DNA of 64,000 bases, taken from contig NZ_JAUSZR010000001.1 of the NCBI RefSeq assembly GCF_030817835.1, positions 3,100,001 through 3,164,000 of the forward strand. The letters are read 5' to 3'. Positions 1 through 9,123 of the stretch are shown here, piece after piece. Source of the DNA: Pseudarthrobacter sp. W1I19 (GTDB taxonomy: Bacteria; Actinomycetota; Actinomycetes; Actinomycetales; Micrococcaceae). The notes beneath the pieces are model-generated. The model was not told the DNA's origin. It saw only the letters and a program-made list of their open reading frames with translations, and made no database searches. Position 1 is the stretch's first letter, and each line of letters opens with the position of its first letter. The position numbers and the translations under genes were made by a program.

Positions 1-139
1 AAATGGCAGGAATGTCGACCTTGCCTCCGGCTGACGACGTCTCGTTTGTGCTTGGTCCTGCTTGATTGGCGCAGGACGACAGCAGCAGGCTGAGTGCAGC
101 CGCTGTGGCAAACGAGGTGAAGACTTTCTTTCGGTACAT
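1..139 (-). CDS. Lipoprotein N-terminus, probably a solute-binding protein (partial)
   Basis: Only the first 46 codons are in the window; the rest lies beyond the left edge. The frame starts ATG at 139 with a GGAAGG ribosome site 7 nt upstream. It encodes a basic start (MYRKK), a hydrophobic stretch (AALSLLL) and a lipobox ending SSC at residue 23, then a Ser/Thr/Gly-rich linker. This is the layout of a lipid-anchored extracytoplasmic protein. A sugar ABC solute-binding protein is the commonest match in this genus, but no ligand-binding domain is visible, so the function is an inference. The lipoprotein call is firm. Confidence 0.7.
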   Translation of the reverse strand, partial: MYRKKVFTSFATAAALSLLLSSCANQAGPSTNETSSAGGKVDIPAI

Positions 140-312
140 AAACTTGCCTTCCGAAACAGGCCCTTGGATGACGGGGATGCGAACGTGCCGGCGCAGCTGC
201 GCCGAGGATCAGGTGTTCCTGAGTAAGCTTCAAGCTAATGCATATCGCAAGGGAAGATAAGTGACTGAGGTCACATCTATATAACAGTCGTTGCATATTC
301 GAAATTAAACGT

Positions 313-343
313 GGGAAGCCGCCCGTAACTTGGGCGGCTTCCC
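313..343 (-). terminator. Terminator after tRNA-Leu
   Basis: A perfect 12-bp stem (GGGAAGCCGCCC, loop of 7) is followed in the minus direction by a T-rich stretch (CACGTTTAATTT). It lies 32 nt past the 3' end of the tRNA and fits a Rho-independent terminator. Confidence 0.75.
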
Positions 344-374
344 TGTTTGCGGCCTCCACGGCCGGCAATCCAAG

Positions 375-448
375 TACCCCAGGTGGGACTCGAACCCACA
401 ACACGCGGATTTTAAGTCCGCTGCCTCTGCCAATTGGGCTACTGGGGC
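375..448 (-). tRNA. tRNA-Leu (anticodon UAA)
   Basis: The minus strand folds as a 74-nt cloverleaf: acceptor stem GCCCCAG pairing with CTGGGGT (one G-U at the first pair), anticodon stem GCGGA/TCCGC around loop CTTAAAA, T-arm GTGGG-TTCGAGT-CCCAC and discriminator A73. The anticodon at 34-36 is TAA, which reads the rare UUA codon. No CCA is encoded. The variable region is only 5 nt (GTGTT), short for a leucine tRNA, which normally has a long variable arm. The identity is therefore taken from the anticodon; the fold itself is clear. Confidence 0.9.
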
Positions 449-468
449 AACTGATCCATGGTATCCCG

Positions 469-1479
469 TCAGAGGCGGGTGAATGGGTCGGCATACCGGA
501 AGACACCGTGGATGCCGCCGCGCCAGAGCGCGAGCGGCAGAAGCTGGAAATTGTCGCCCCACACTTCCTCGGGCGGCAGGACTCCCAGCGAGGCCGCAGG
601 AACGAAGCCAAACCTGGGGTAGTACTCTGTGCTGCCCAGAAGGGCGATTCCGTTCTCCCCCGCCGCGTTGGCCCGGGCGATGGTCTCCTTCATCAGGGCG
701 GAGCCTATTCCCTGTCTCTGGAGCCGCGGCGTAACACTGATCGGGCCGAGTCCGAGGAGTTCCTGGGCGCCCACCCATCCGCGCGTGCTGATGACATGGC
801 CCACCACTTCGCCGTCCAGCTCCGCCACCACGCTGAAGCCGGGCAGGTATTCCTGGGAGTCAAACAGTTCACGGAGCACGTTGACTTCCACCGGTTCCCC
901 GTCCGCGGGAAGGCCGGTAGCCGGGGAGATGGCGAATGCTTCGGCTGTCAGCGCGAGGATGGCACCCCTGTCTGCCGGAGCTTCGTCGCGCAGCTGCAGC
1001 CCGGGCATGGGTTGCGATACCTCATCCAGCCCGCGCCCGTTGCCCGGCAGCTGGACAGGCTCCGGCACCCCGGCGGGGCTCTGCCTGCTCCGGGCGGAAA
1101 GTCCAGCAAGCACCTCAAGGGCCCGGGGTGCGTCAGCCACCGGCACCAGAAGGTGGTCGTGGTGGAAGCCTGCCAGGACGTTGCAGCTGATCCGGGCTTC
1201 CGTGAGGGCTTTGCTGACTGCGGCGGTCAGTCCCACGGCTTCCAGCGCGGAATGGATTTCCAGGGTGATCCAGGACGCCACAAAGTCATAGGACAGCCCT
1301 TCCCTGTCCGCTGCGGCCCGGGGCAGCACCACCGTCAGGCCTTCGGCTTCGCGGACCGCCGCCTCGATGCCGGGCGCCAGGGGCCGGCCATGCGGCCACA
1401 GGACGTAGACGTACTCGCCGCTGCGCTGTACCGGGTGCATCCCCGCGAGCAGGGCCTGCAGGTTCTTCTCGCCACTCAT
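469..1479 (-). CDS. ACT domain-GNAT acetyltransferase fusion
   Basis: 336 aa. Residues 1-130 resemble ACT-type small-ligand regulatory domains (a Y-x-Y-V-L-W strand near 23-28, then two repeats with HSALEAVGL near 76 and NVLAGFHHDHLLVP near 100-113). After a Pro/Gly linker, residues 160-336 form a GNAT fold with the acetyl-CoA loop RLQRQGIGSAL at 252-262 and the YYPRFGF signature at 276-282. It probably N-acetylates a small amine, gated by a ligand bound to the ACT part; substrate and ligand are unknown. ATG at 1479 follows the -10 box TAGACT by 6 nt with no Shine-Dalgarno, so the message is probably leaderless. Confidence 0.85.
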   Translation of the reverse strand: MSGEKNLQALLAGMHPVQRSGEYVYVLWPHGRPLAPGIEAAVREAEGLTVVLPRAAADREGLSYDFVASWITLEIHSALEAVGLTAAVSKALTEARISCNVLAGFHHDHLLVPVADAPRALEVLAGLSARSRQSPAGVPEPVQLPGNGRGLDEVSQPMPGLQLRDEAPADRGAILALTAEAFAISPATGLPADGEPVEVNVLRELFDSQEYLPGFSVVAELDGEVVGHVISTRGWVGAQELLGLGPISVTPRLQRQGIGSALMKETIARANAAGENGIALLGSTEYYPRFGFVPAASLGVLPPEEVWGDNFQLLPLALWRGGIHGVFRYADPFTRL

Positions 1480-1517
1480 GCTGCCAGTCTAGAAGGGGAA
1501 AAGTTGCACCGACGCAA

Positions 1518-1552
1518 ACGGCGGCCATCCCCCAAGAGGGGACAGCCGCCGT
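1518..1552 (-). terminator. Probable terminator after ndh
   Basis: An imperfect inverted repeat (ACGGCGGC...GCCGCCGT with inner CCCC/GGGG) lies 50 nt past the end of the NADH dehydrogenase gene. The run following it on the minus strand is only weakly T-rich. Confidence 0.5.
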
Positions 1553-1601
1553 CGTGTGTTAAGGCAGGGTGTTCAAGCCCGTGCCCCAGGCAGAACCGGT
1601 G

Positions 1602-3083
1602 TTACTTGGCGTTGGCCGTAACGGCTTCCTTGGGATCAACCTTCGTCTTTTCCGCTGATCCTGCAGCGCCTGCCGGCGGCGCGGCGTCGACAGCAGGTGC
1701 GGCCGCGGGCTTGGGAGCCGGGGTGGCTGCTGCCACGAAGGCGCCGCGGGGGTTGTCCAGGTCCAGCAGCTGCGTGGTGTCGCGGCCGGCGAAGAAGGCG
1801 AGGATCCAGTTGAAGATCACACGGAACTTGCGCTCGAACGTGGGCATGGCCAGGCCGTGGTAGCCACGGTGTGCCAGCCAGGCGAGCCCGCCCTTGAGGC
1901 CAATGCTGCCCACGAGGTTGATGTTGGCAACACCCTTCCACTCGCCGAAGCCGGCAACGGCTCCCAGGTTCTTGTGCTTGTAATCCTTGAGCGGCTTGTC
2001 CCAACGGGAGGCCCACAGGTTCTTGGCGAGGCGCTTGGCCTGGCGGAGTGCGTGCTGGGCGTTGGGGACGCAGGTGCCGTCAGGGAGGCCCTTGCCGGTG
2101 AGGTCCGGAACGGCGGCGATGTCGCCGGCAGCCCAGGCGTTGTCGATGATGCCTTCGTCACCGGCGATGCGCAGGTCCGGAAGGACACGCACGCGGCCGC
2201 GGGGCTCGAGCGGGAAGTCGGTGGAGCGGACCATGGGGTTGGCCTGCACGCCTGCGGTCCACACCAGGGTGTCCGCTTCGAATTCCTGCGCCGGGGACTT
2301 GTCCGGCAGGTTGATGAGCTTGAGGGTGCCTTCGGCGCTGTCCAGCGAGGTGTTCAGCAGCACCTCGATGCCGCGGCTGCGGAGGTGCTCCACAACCCAT
2401 TCTGCCTGCTTGGCGGTAACTTCCGGCATGATCCGGCCCATGGCTTCGACCAGCACGAAGCGGACTTCCTCCTGCTTGATGCGCGGGTTGTTGCGGACCG
2501 CGGCGCGGGCCAGGTCCTCCATCTCGGTGATGCACTCGATGCCGGCAAAACCGCCGCCCACCACCACGAAGGTGAGGGCCTTGGCGCGGGCAGCGGGGTC
2601 GGTCATGGTGGAGGCAAGTTCGATGCGCTCCAGGAGCTTGTTGCGCAGGGCAACGGCTTCCTCGATGGTCTTCAGGCCAATGCCCTTGTCAGCGAGGCCC
2701 TTGATGGGGAAGGTGCGGGTGATGGCGCCGGCGGCCAGGACGACGTCGAAATAGGGAACCTCGAAAGGTGCGCCGCCATCAGCGGGAGCCACTACCGCGG
2801 TGCGGTTTTCGTGGTCGATCGAGGTGACGCGGCCCTGGATCAGTTCGGTCTGCTGGAGGTGCTTGCGGTGGGAGACCACGGCATGGCGGGCCTCGATGTT
2901 GCCGCCGGCCACCTCGGGCAGGAACGGCTGGTAGGTCATGTAGGGCAGTGGATCCACGAGGGTGACGATGCCACCGGCATTCGCGATCTTCTTCTGCAGT
3001 TTGAGTGCTACGTACAGGCCGACGTACCCGCCGCCGACGACGAGTACCCGGGGACGGTCCTGGAGCTCTGGGGTGGTTGCCAT
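1602..3083 (-). CDS. ndh: Type II NADH:quinone dehydrogenase
   Basis: 493 aa flavoprotein of the NDH-2 family, a single-subunit, non-proton-pumping enzyme that passes electrons from NADH to menaquinone at the cytoplasmic membrane face. The FAD-binding motif GGGYVGLY is at residues 17-24, and the NADH-binding motif VVVGGGFAGIE is near 173-183. The last 40 residues are an Ala/Pro-rich tail. I start at ATG 3083 (MATTPELQ) rather than 36 nt upstream because a -10 box TATCCT (3091-3096) ends 7 nt before it, which suggests a leaderless mRNA; a GGAG lies too close to serve as a ribosome site. Confidence 0.9.
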   Translation of the reverse strand: MATTPELQDRPRVLVVGGGYVGLYVALKLQKKIANAGGIVTLVDPLPYMTYQPFLPEVAGGNIEARHAVVSHRKHLQQTELIQGRVTSIDHENRTAVVAPADGGAPFEVPYFDVVLAAGAITRTFPIKGLADKGIGLKTIEEAVALRNKLLERIELASTMTDPAARAKALTFVVVGGGFAGIECITEMEDLARAAVRNNPRIKQEEVRFVLVEAMGRIMPEVTAKQAEWVVEHLRSRGIEVLLNTSLDSAEGTLKLINLPDKSPAQEFEADTLVWTAGVQANPMVRSTDFPLEPRGRVRVLPDLRIAGDEGIIDNAWAAGDIAAVPDLTGKGLPDGTCVPNAQHALRQAKRLAKNLWASRWDKPLKDYKHKNLGAVAGFGEWKGVANINLVGSIGLKGGLAWLAHRGYHGLAMPTFERKFRVIFNWILAFFAGRDTTQLLDLDNPRGAFVAAATPAPKPAAAPAVDAAPPAGAAGSAEKTKVDPKEAVTANAK

Positions 3084-3143
3084 AGCTCCAAGGATACAGC
3101 AGTTTGTGAAAATCTTCACTAACTGCCAAAAAGGCTGGAGGCC

Positions 3144-4529
3144 CTAGGTTTGCCGGCCCGAATCCACCCTGTCCACCACCCCGGTATCGGGCTCCTCCCG
3201 CAGTTCGCCCGGGTTCCTGGCGGCCCGCCTCAGCTGGATGACCGCTGCCGCGATAATGGCCACAAACAGCAGGCCAAAACCGATCACGACGGCGGCGCCC
3301 AGGGCACTGTCCCGCTGGGAGGGAGCCTTCACTGCGGGCACGGTGGCCTCGGGCAGGGTGGGTACTGCGCTGGGGACCTCCGCGGTGGGCACGGGCGCGG
3401 GTGTGGCCAGGTTTCCGCGGCGGTGGACCCTGATCCATTCGGCGATGGAACCCAGCGGGTTGGCCGATACCTCGGGAACGTCGTCCTTGAGAGCTGCCTC
3501 GGCGTTCAGCACACCAAACCCGTAGAGCGGATCCTTGCCGGGGGCACCCGAGTCCTTGGCCGTGGCAACAATCCTGTTGATGACCTGCTTGGCGCTCATG
3601 TCCGGCCACTTGGACCGGATCAGTGCGGCAACGCCGGCAACTATGGGGGTGGAGCCGGAGGTTCCGGCCCATTCCGCGTAGCTGCCGCCGGGAACGCCGC
3701 CCAGCAGATTTTCGGCCGGCGCCGCAACGCCGATGCTGATGCCCTGCGAGGATGCGTCAACGGACGCGGTTCCCTTGCGGTCCAGTCCGGCGACGGTAAG
3801 GACGCCCGGAATAGTGGCAGGCGCGCCCACCTGGATGTTGCCGCCCACCCGGTTGCCGGCAGCGGCCACGATCACCACGTCTTTTTGTTCGGCGTAGAGG
3901 AAGGCGGCGTCCCAGCTCTGCGGCCACTGCGGAGTGGTGCTGCCAAGGGAGATGTTGATGACCTTGGCACCGTTGTCCACGGCCCAGCGGACGGCTTCGG
4001 GGATCTGGTCCTGGTCGCTCTTGCCGGAGGGGTTCGTTGAGCCCAGCCAGGTGGAGACAGACAGGATCTGCGCTTCCGGGGCCACGCCCACGATTCCGTC
4101 CGGCGGAAGTCCTGATGGTCCCGGTGACGGACTGGCCGTGGCGTTGGCAGGCTGGTGGCCGCGTCCGGCAAGCATGGTGGCCACCAGGGTGCCGTGTTCG
4201 GTCTTGGACCCCACCACTTTTTGGCCGTCGGGTTGCCCTGAGCCGGAAGCGTCGTAACCGCCCACCACTGCGCCCTTGAGGTCGGGGTGCTTGGCGTCCA
4301 CGCCGCTGTCGATCACGGCCACCTTGACGCCGGCGCCCCTGGAGACCTCCCAGGCCTTGGTGATTCCGGATTCAGCCAGCCAGTACTGCTTGTCGCGCCA
4401 CTCGTCCGCCTGGGCATCGGGTGCGGTGAAGAGTCCTGTTCCCAGGCAGCAGGCGGCCAGGAGCAGTGCGAGAAGGGCTGTGCCGGCCCGCCCGAGCAAT
4501 GGAGTTGTCCCGGTTTCGTGTTTCTGCAT
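3144..4529 (-). CDS. Mycosin-like S8 serine protease, membrane anchored
   Basis: 461 aa subtilisin-family protease. Signal peptide at residues 1-41; catalytic Asp74 (AVIDSG), His112 (EHGT), oxyanion Asn226 (AAAGN) and Ser291 (GTSGST). A Pro-rich linker (375-405) leads to a membrane helix at 409-432 and a basic cytoplasmic tail. This is the architecture of mycosins (MycP), the proteases of type VII secretion systems. No ESX genes (EccC, EccD, WXG100) lie nearby; it is the last gene of a minus-strand run starting at ppx/DUF501, 6 nt after ppx. The substrate is unknown. Confidence 0.88.
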   Translation of the reverse strand: MQKHETGTTPLLGRAGTALLALLLAACCLGTGLFTAPDAQADEWRDKQYWLAESGITKAWEVSRGAGVKVAVIDSGVDAKHPDLKGAVVGGYDASGSGQPDGQKVVGSKTEHGTLVATMLAGRGHQPANATASPSPGPSGLPPDGIVGVAPEAQILSVSTWLGSTNPSGKSDQDQIPEAVRWAVDNGAKVINISLGSTTPQWPQSWDAAFLYAEQKDVVIVAAAGNRVGGNIQVGAPATIPGVLTVAGLDRKGTASVDASSQGISIGVAAPAENLLGGVPGGSYAEWAGTSGSTPIVAGVAALIRSKWPDMSAKQVINRIVATAKDSGAPGKDPLYGFGVLNAEAALKDDVPEVSANPLGSIAEWIRVHRRGNLATPAPVPTAEVPSAVPTLPEATVPAVKAPSQRDSALGAAVVIGFGLLFVAIIAAAVIQLRRAARNPGELREEPDTGVVDRVDSGRQT

Positions 4530-4535
4530 GGGCGC

Positions 4536-5483
4536 TCAGCCGATGCTCAGGGCGATGCCGTCGAGAATGTCGTGTTCGCTGGCTGTCGCGCTGGTGATAC
4601 GGCCTCCGGTCAGCTCGCCGAGCCGTTCGAGGATCCGGCCCCACACCAGTCCGCCTGCACCGATGACGTCCACCCGGCCCGGGTGCATGTAGGGCAGGGC
4701 GGCGCGGTCCGCGCGGTCCATTGCCAGCAGGTCGTTGGCGGCGGCGCGGACAGTATCCAGGGGCAGTCCGGTGCCGTGGATCGCCTCCGGCGAATATTCG
4801 CGGAGCCGCATGGCGTGCGCGGTAATGGTGGTGATGGAGCCGGCAACGCCGACGACGGCGGTGGCGCGTTCCAGCGGAACGTCCTGCTGAGCGAGGGCGA
4901 TGGCGTTGTCCACGTCGGCCTGGGCGGCCGCGATCTGTTCCGCCGTGGGCGGGTCCTGGCGCAGGTGGCGTTCGGTGAGGCGGACACAGCCGATGTCCAC
5001 GGATTTGGCCGCCGTGACCCCGGCCGCGGTGCCGAGGACGAACTCGGTGCTTCCGCCGCCGAGGTCCACCACCAGCACTTCCTGGCCGTCCAGGATGGGC
5101 AGGACGCTGCTGGCGCCGGCAAAGGACAGCGCGGCTTCCTCATCTCCGGTGATGACCTCGGGTTCCACGCCGAGGAGGGTGCGGATGCCGTCCACGAAGA
5201 CGTCCCGGTTGCGGGCGTCGCGGCTGGCCGAGGTAGCGACGAAGCGTACTTTGACCGCAACATGTTCCTTGATGAGCCGGGCGTAATCGGCGGTGGCTGC
5301 GAAGGTGCGCTCCAGGGCCTCGGGGGCCAGTTCGCCGGTGGCGTCCACGCCCTGGCCCAGCCGGACCACACGCATTTCGCGCACAACGTCGGTGAGGGTG
5401 GTGGTGCCGTGGCTGTGCCCGATGTCTGCGATCAGGAGGCGGATGGAGTTGGTGCCGCAGTCGATGGCCGCGACGCGCGTCAC
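4536..5483 (-). CDS. ppx: Ppx/GppA family exopolyphosphatase
   Basis: 315 aa member of the ASKHA-fold Ppx/GppA family, which hydrolyses terminal phosphate from polyphosphate or pppGpp. The phosphate-1 motif is at the N-terminus (AAIDCGTNSIRLLI, 5-18) and the second Gly-rich loop (VVDLGGGSTEFVLG) is near 143-156. It is of the short class without the C-terminal HD extension. The start overlaps the end of the DUF501 gene by 4 nt. The neighbourhood eno-ftsB-DUF501-ppx is a conserved actinobacterial block. Confidence 0.92.
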   Translation of the reverse strand: MTRVAAIDCGTNSIRLLIADIGHSHGTTTLTDVVREMRVVRLGQGVDATGELAPEALERTFAATADYARLIKEHVAVKVRFVATSASRDARNRDVFVDGIRTLLGVEPEVITGDEEAALSFAGASSVLPILDGQEVLVVDLGGGSTEFVLGTAAGVTAAKSVDIGCVRLTERHLRQDPPTAEQIAAAQADVDNAIALAQQDVPLERATAVVGVAGSITTITAHAMRLREYSPEAIHGTGLPLDTVRAAANDLLAMDRADRAALPYMHPGRVDVIGAGGLVWGRILERLGELTGGRITSATASEHDILDGIALSIG

Positions 5484-6163
5484 TGGTCCACCCCTGAAGT
5501 GCCTGCTGTTGTGCCGGAGGCCTTCCGGACGGGAGCGGGCCGGCCCACGATGTCAGGCAGCCCCTGCGGGCCGTGGCGGCTCAAGTCCTTGGAGGGCGCC
5601 TCCCCGGAGGTGTCCCACGCCCCGCCGCAGTAGCACCTGTCCGCGGTCCACCACTCGCTGATGGCGGTGATGGCCTGGTCTCCGAGGGGGTTGACCCCGG
5701 GACCGGCGGCCAGCGAGTGGCCCACCAGGACGTGGAGGCATTTGACCCGGGTGGGCATGCCGCCGGCGGAGATACCGTCGATTTCAGGAACTGCACCGAT
5801 GCCTGAACGCTCGCCGATGGCAGCGCGGGCGGCCAGGTATGCCTCATGGGCGCTACGGTAGGCAGCGGCCAGTTCCTCGTCGCCGGCAAGCTGATCATTC
5901 ATCTCATTCATCACTCCTGCCGCTTCCAGCCTGGAGACGGCGGAGGTGATGACGGGGTGCGTGAGGTAAAACGTGGTGGGGAAGGGTGTTCCGTTGCCCA
6001 GCCGCGGAGCGGTGGCCGCCACCAGCGGGTTGCCGCAGACGCACCGTGCAGGAATTTCCACTACGTCACGGACCGGCCGTCCCAGTTGGCGGCTCAGTAC
6101 TTCCAGGTCCTGCGGTGATGGTTGGCGGGATTCGTCCCGGGCGGCTGCCGTGTAGGGTTCCAC
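5480..6163 (-). CDS. DUF501 family protein
   Basis: 227 aa protein of the DUF501 family, common in actinobacteria between ftsB/divIC and ppx; no biochemical role is established. Features are a conserved Cys pair near the N-terminus (RCVCGNPLV), a VKCLHVLVGH block, and a second Cys pair (DRCYCGG) near the C-terminus, which could together bind a metal (inference). I start at GTG 6163 (VEPYTAAARDE), with AGGAAGGA about 12 nt upstream and 28 nt after the ftsB stop; the frame stays open further upstream but would then run inside ftsB. Confidence 0.88.
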   Translation of the reverse strand: MEPYTAAARDESRQPSPQDLEVLSRQLGRPVRDVVEIPARCVCGNPLVAATAPRLGNGTPFPTTFYLTHPVITSAVSRLEAAGVMNEMNDQLAGDEELAAAYRSAHEAYLAARAAIGERSGIGAVPEIDGISAGGMPTRVKCLHVLVGHSLAAGPGVNPLGDQAITAISEWWTADRCYCGGAWDTSGEAPSKDLSRHGPQGLPDIVGRPAPVRKASGTTAGTSGVDQ

Positions 6164-6191
6164 TGTCGCTGGCCGTCCTTCCTGTTGCTGT

Positions 6192-6890
6192 TCAGTCTGT
6201 GGCCGCGCGCGTGATGGACTCCCACAGGGAATCCACCCACGGCAGATCGGCGGGGTCTTGTGCTGCTGCACCGGTCTGGCTACCGCTTTCTCCGGCCGGC
6301 AGATCGCTGCCGAAGACCCAGTAGCCGGTTTCACCCGGCATAACCATGTTAATGCGGTCGCGGGCCTGCTGTTTCACGTAGTTGGGGTCCTGCCAGCGGG
6401 AGACCTGCTGCCGCAGTCTGTTGCCTTCGGCCTCACGGGCAGCGATATCGGCGTTCAGGGCCGCTATTTCAGCCCTCTTGTCGAAGAAGATCTTCACCGT
6501 GGGCGCCAGCATGATGGTGATGGCAATCATCACCACGGCCAGTGCGAGCATACGTCCGGAGAACGCCTTGGCCGGTACGGGCTGCTGCTCCTCCGCCAGG
6601 TCTGTGCCGGCCGTCCGGGAAACGCCGTGGGCGCCGGTCCTCTTCCCGCCGCCGTCGGACCTTTTTGCAGACGCGTTTGCAGACGGTGGCCGCGGGGCGT
6701 TGTCCGCTCCCGCTGTTCGGTGGCCTGTCCTTGCGGTTCCCGGTGCTTCGCGGCCGGCTGCGGCGGTGCCCGGTTTTCCTTTGGCCGAACCAAAATCAGC
6801 GCGGATGACGTCGGCGGTCTCATGCGTTGCCTGTGTTGTGCCGGACCGGGATGAGGCAACCTTGGGAACTTTGGGACGGCGGGTAGCCAT
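6192..6890 (-). CDS. FtsB/DivIC-type septum formation initiator
   Basis: 232 aa. A long basic, Ala/Ser-rich cytoplasmic head (1-115) precedes one membrane helix (LALAVVMIAITIMLAP, about 116-131) and an extracellular coiled coil (residues about 135-170: EIAALNADIAAREAEGNRLR), then the family's conserved segment DPNYVKQQARDRINMVMPGE. It belongs to the FtsB/DivIC divisome family, which bridges FtsL and FtsQ/DivIB at the septum. The extended head is typical of actinobacterial members. It lies downstream of eno, separated by a terminator, and upstream of DUF501. Confidence 0.9.
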   Translation of the reverse strand: MATRRPKVPKVASSRSGTTQATHETADVIRADFGSAKGKPGTAAAGREAPGTARTGHRTAGADNAPRPPSANASAKRSDGGGKRTGAHGVSRTAGTDLAEEQQPVPAKAFSGRMLALAVVMIAITIMLAPTVKIFFDKRAEIAALNADIAAREAEGNRLRQQVSRWQDPNYVKQQARDRINMVMPGETGYWVFGSDLPAGESGSQTGAAAQDPADLPWVDSLWESITRAATD

Positions 6891-6961
6891 GACACTCCTG
6901 AAACGCGCAGCCTGCCTGGGGCCGCCACTTTTTTGGGCTGGAACAATGCCGGAAACAACAA

Positions 6962-6993
6962 CGGTGGCTATGGTCTTTCAACCATAGCCACCG
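6962..6993 (-). terminator. Terminator after eno
   Basis: A perfect 13-bp stem (CGGTGGCTATGGT, loop of 6) lies 20 nt past the eno stop; on the minus strand it is followed by TTGTTGTTT. It separates eno from ftsB. Confidence 0.8.
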
Positions 6994-7013
6994 GTTATTG
7001 GTTTACGCGGCTA

Positions 7014-8315
<1,302 letters not shown>

Positions 8316-8427
8316 TTAACGGGGGAAATACAGCAGAAAACTCGACGTACTCGTCAGGGACCAGCGTAGTCGAGAGTGGTCCGGGTTACGGAAACCTATC
8401 CAGCCCCCGGACGTCATGATGGTGCGG

Positions 8428-9123
8428 TTAACTTTGTTGATGCTGCCGGGGGACGTGCTGCTGGTAGTCCCGGACGGCGCCACGCAGGGCACGCTCGGCG
8501 TCGAATCCACTGGCATGCGCCGAACGTACGACGGCGAGCAGCAGCTCGCCGAGTTCTTCTTCCGTTCCCGGAATGGGAACCCCGGCAGGCAGTTCGACGC
8601 CGGCCCTTGCCGCGCGGTCGATGGACTTCTGCGCCCGCGCCAGTGCCGGCAGGGCCAGCGGGATTCCTTCGAACGGATCCGTGCGCTGTGGCCGCTCTGC
8701 GCGTTTCACGGCATCCCATTTCTGCACGATCTCATCGACCGTCGCGGGGAAGCTGTCCTGCAGGGAGCCGTCCGGGCGGAACACGTGGGGGTTGCGCCGG
8801 ACCATTTTGGCAGTCAGGCCGCGCGCCACGTCGTCGAACATAAAGGCGCCGCGTTCCTCGGCGAGGCGGGCATGCAGCACCAGCTGCAGCAGGACGTCGC
8901 CCAGCTCACCGAGCAGTTCGGCGTCGAAGTGCTGCTCCCCCGCGGTTCCGCCGGAAACTCCTGCCTCAATGGTTTCGGCCACCTCAAAAGCCTCCTCGAG
9001 GAGATACTCCACGAGCGACTCATGCGTCAGGGCGCCCATCCAGGGGCAGTGCTCGCGCAAGGAAGCAATCACCCACTGCAGCTCCGCCACCGGGGAGCTG
9101 CGGGCGTCCTGCCCGTTAGCCAA
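8428..9123 (-). CDS. mazG: MazG nucleoside triphosphate pyrophosphohydrolase
   Basis: 231 aa. MazG-type all-alpha NTP pyrophosphatase that hydrolyses (d)NTPs to monophosphates, a housecleaning role. The key segment is LVEYLLEEAFEVAETIE near 36-52 and ELLGELGDVLLQLVLHARLAEE near 69-90, giving the ExxE...ExxD magnesium-binding pattern. It overlaps the end of the adenosine deaminase gene by 8 nt and is the last gene of the nucleoside operon, which fits a nucleotide-pool function. Confidence 0.93.
   Translation of the reverse strand: MANGQDARSSPVAELQWVIASLREHCPWMGALTHESLVEYLLEEAFEVAETIEAGVSGGTAGEQHFDAELLGELGDVLLQLVLHARLAEERGAFMFDDVARGLTAKMVRRNPHVFRPDGSLQDSFPATVDEIVQKWDAVKRAERPQRTDPFEGIPLALPALARAQKSIDRAARAGVELPAGVPIPGTEEELGELLLAVVRSAHASGFDAERALRGAVRDYQQHVPRQHQQS

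Noticed and set aside
224..238. TAAGCTTCAAGCTAA, near-palindrome before the left-edge lipoprotein gene
   Set aside because: Two mismatches and no clear promoter alignment; too weak to call an operator.
66..260. A 64-codon open frame on the plus strand at the left edge
   Set aside because: It runs opposite the signal peptide of the minus-strand lipoprotein and has no start signals.
508..1863. A 451-codon open frame on the plus strand
   Set aside because: Opposite the GNAT fusion and ndh; no ribosome site or recognisable domain.
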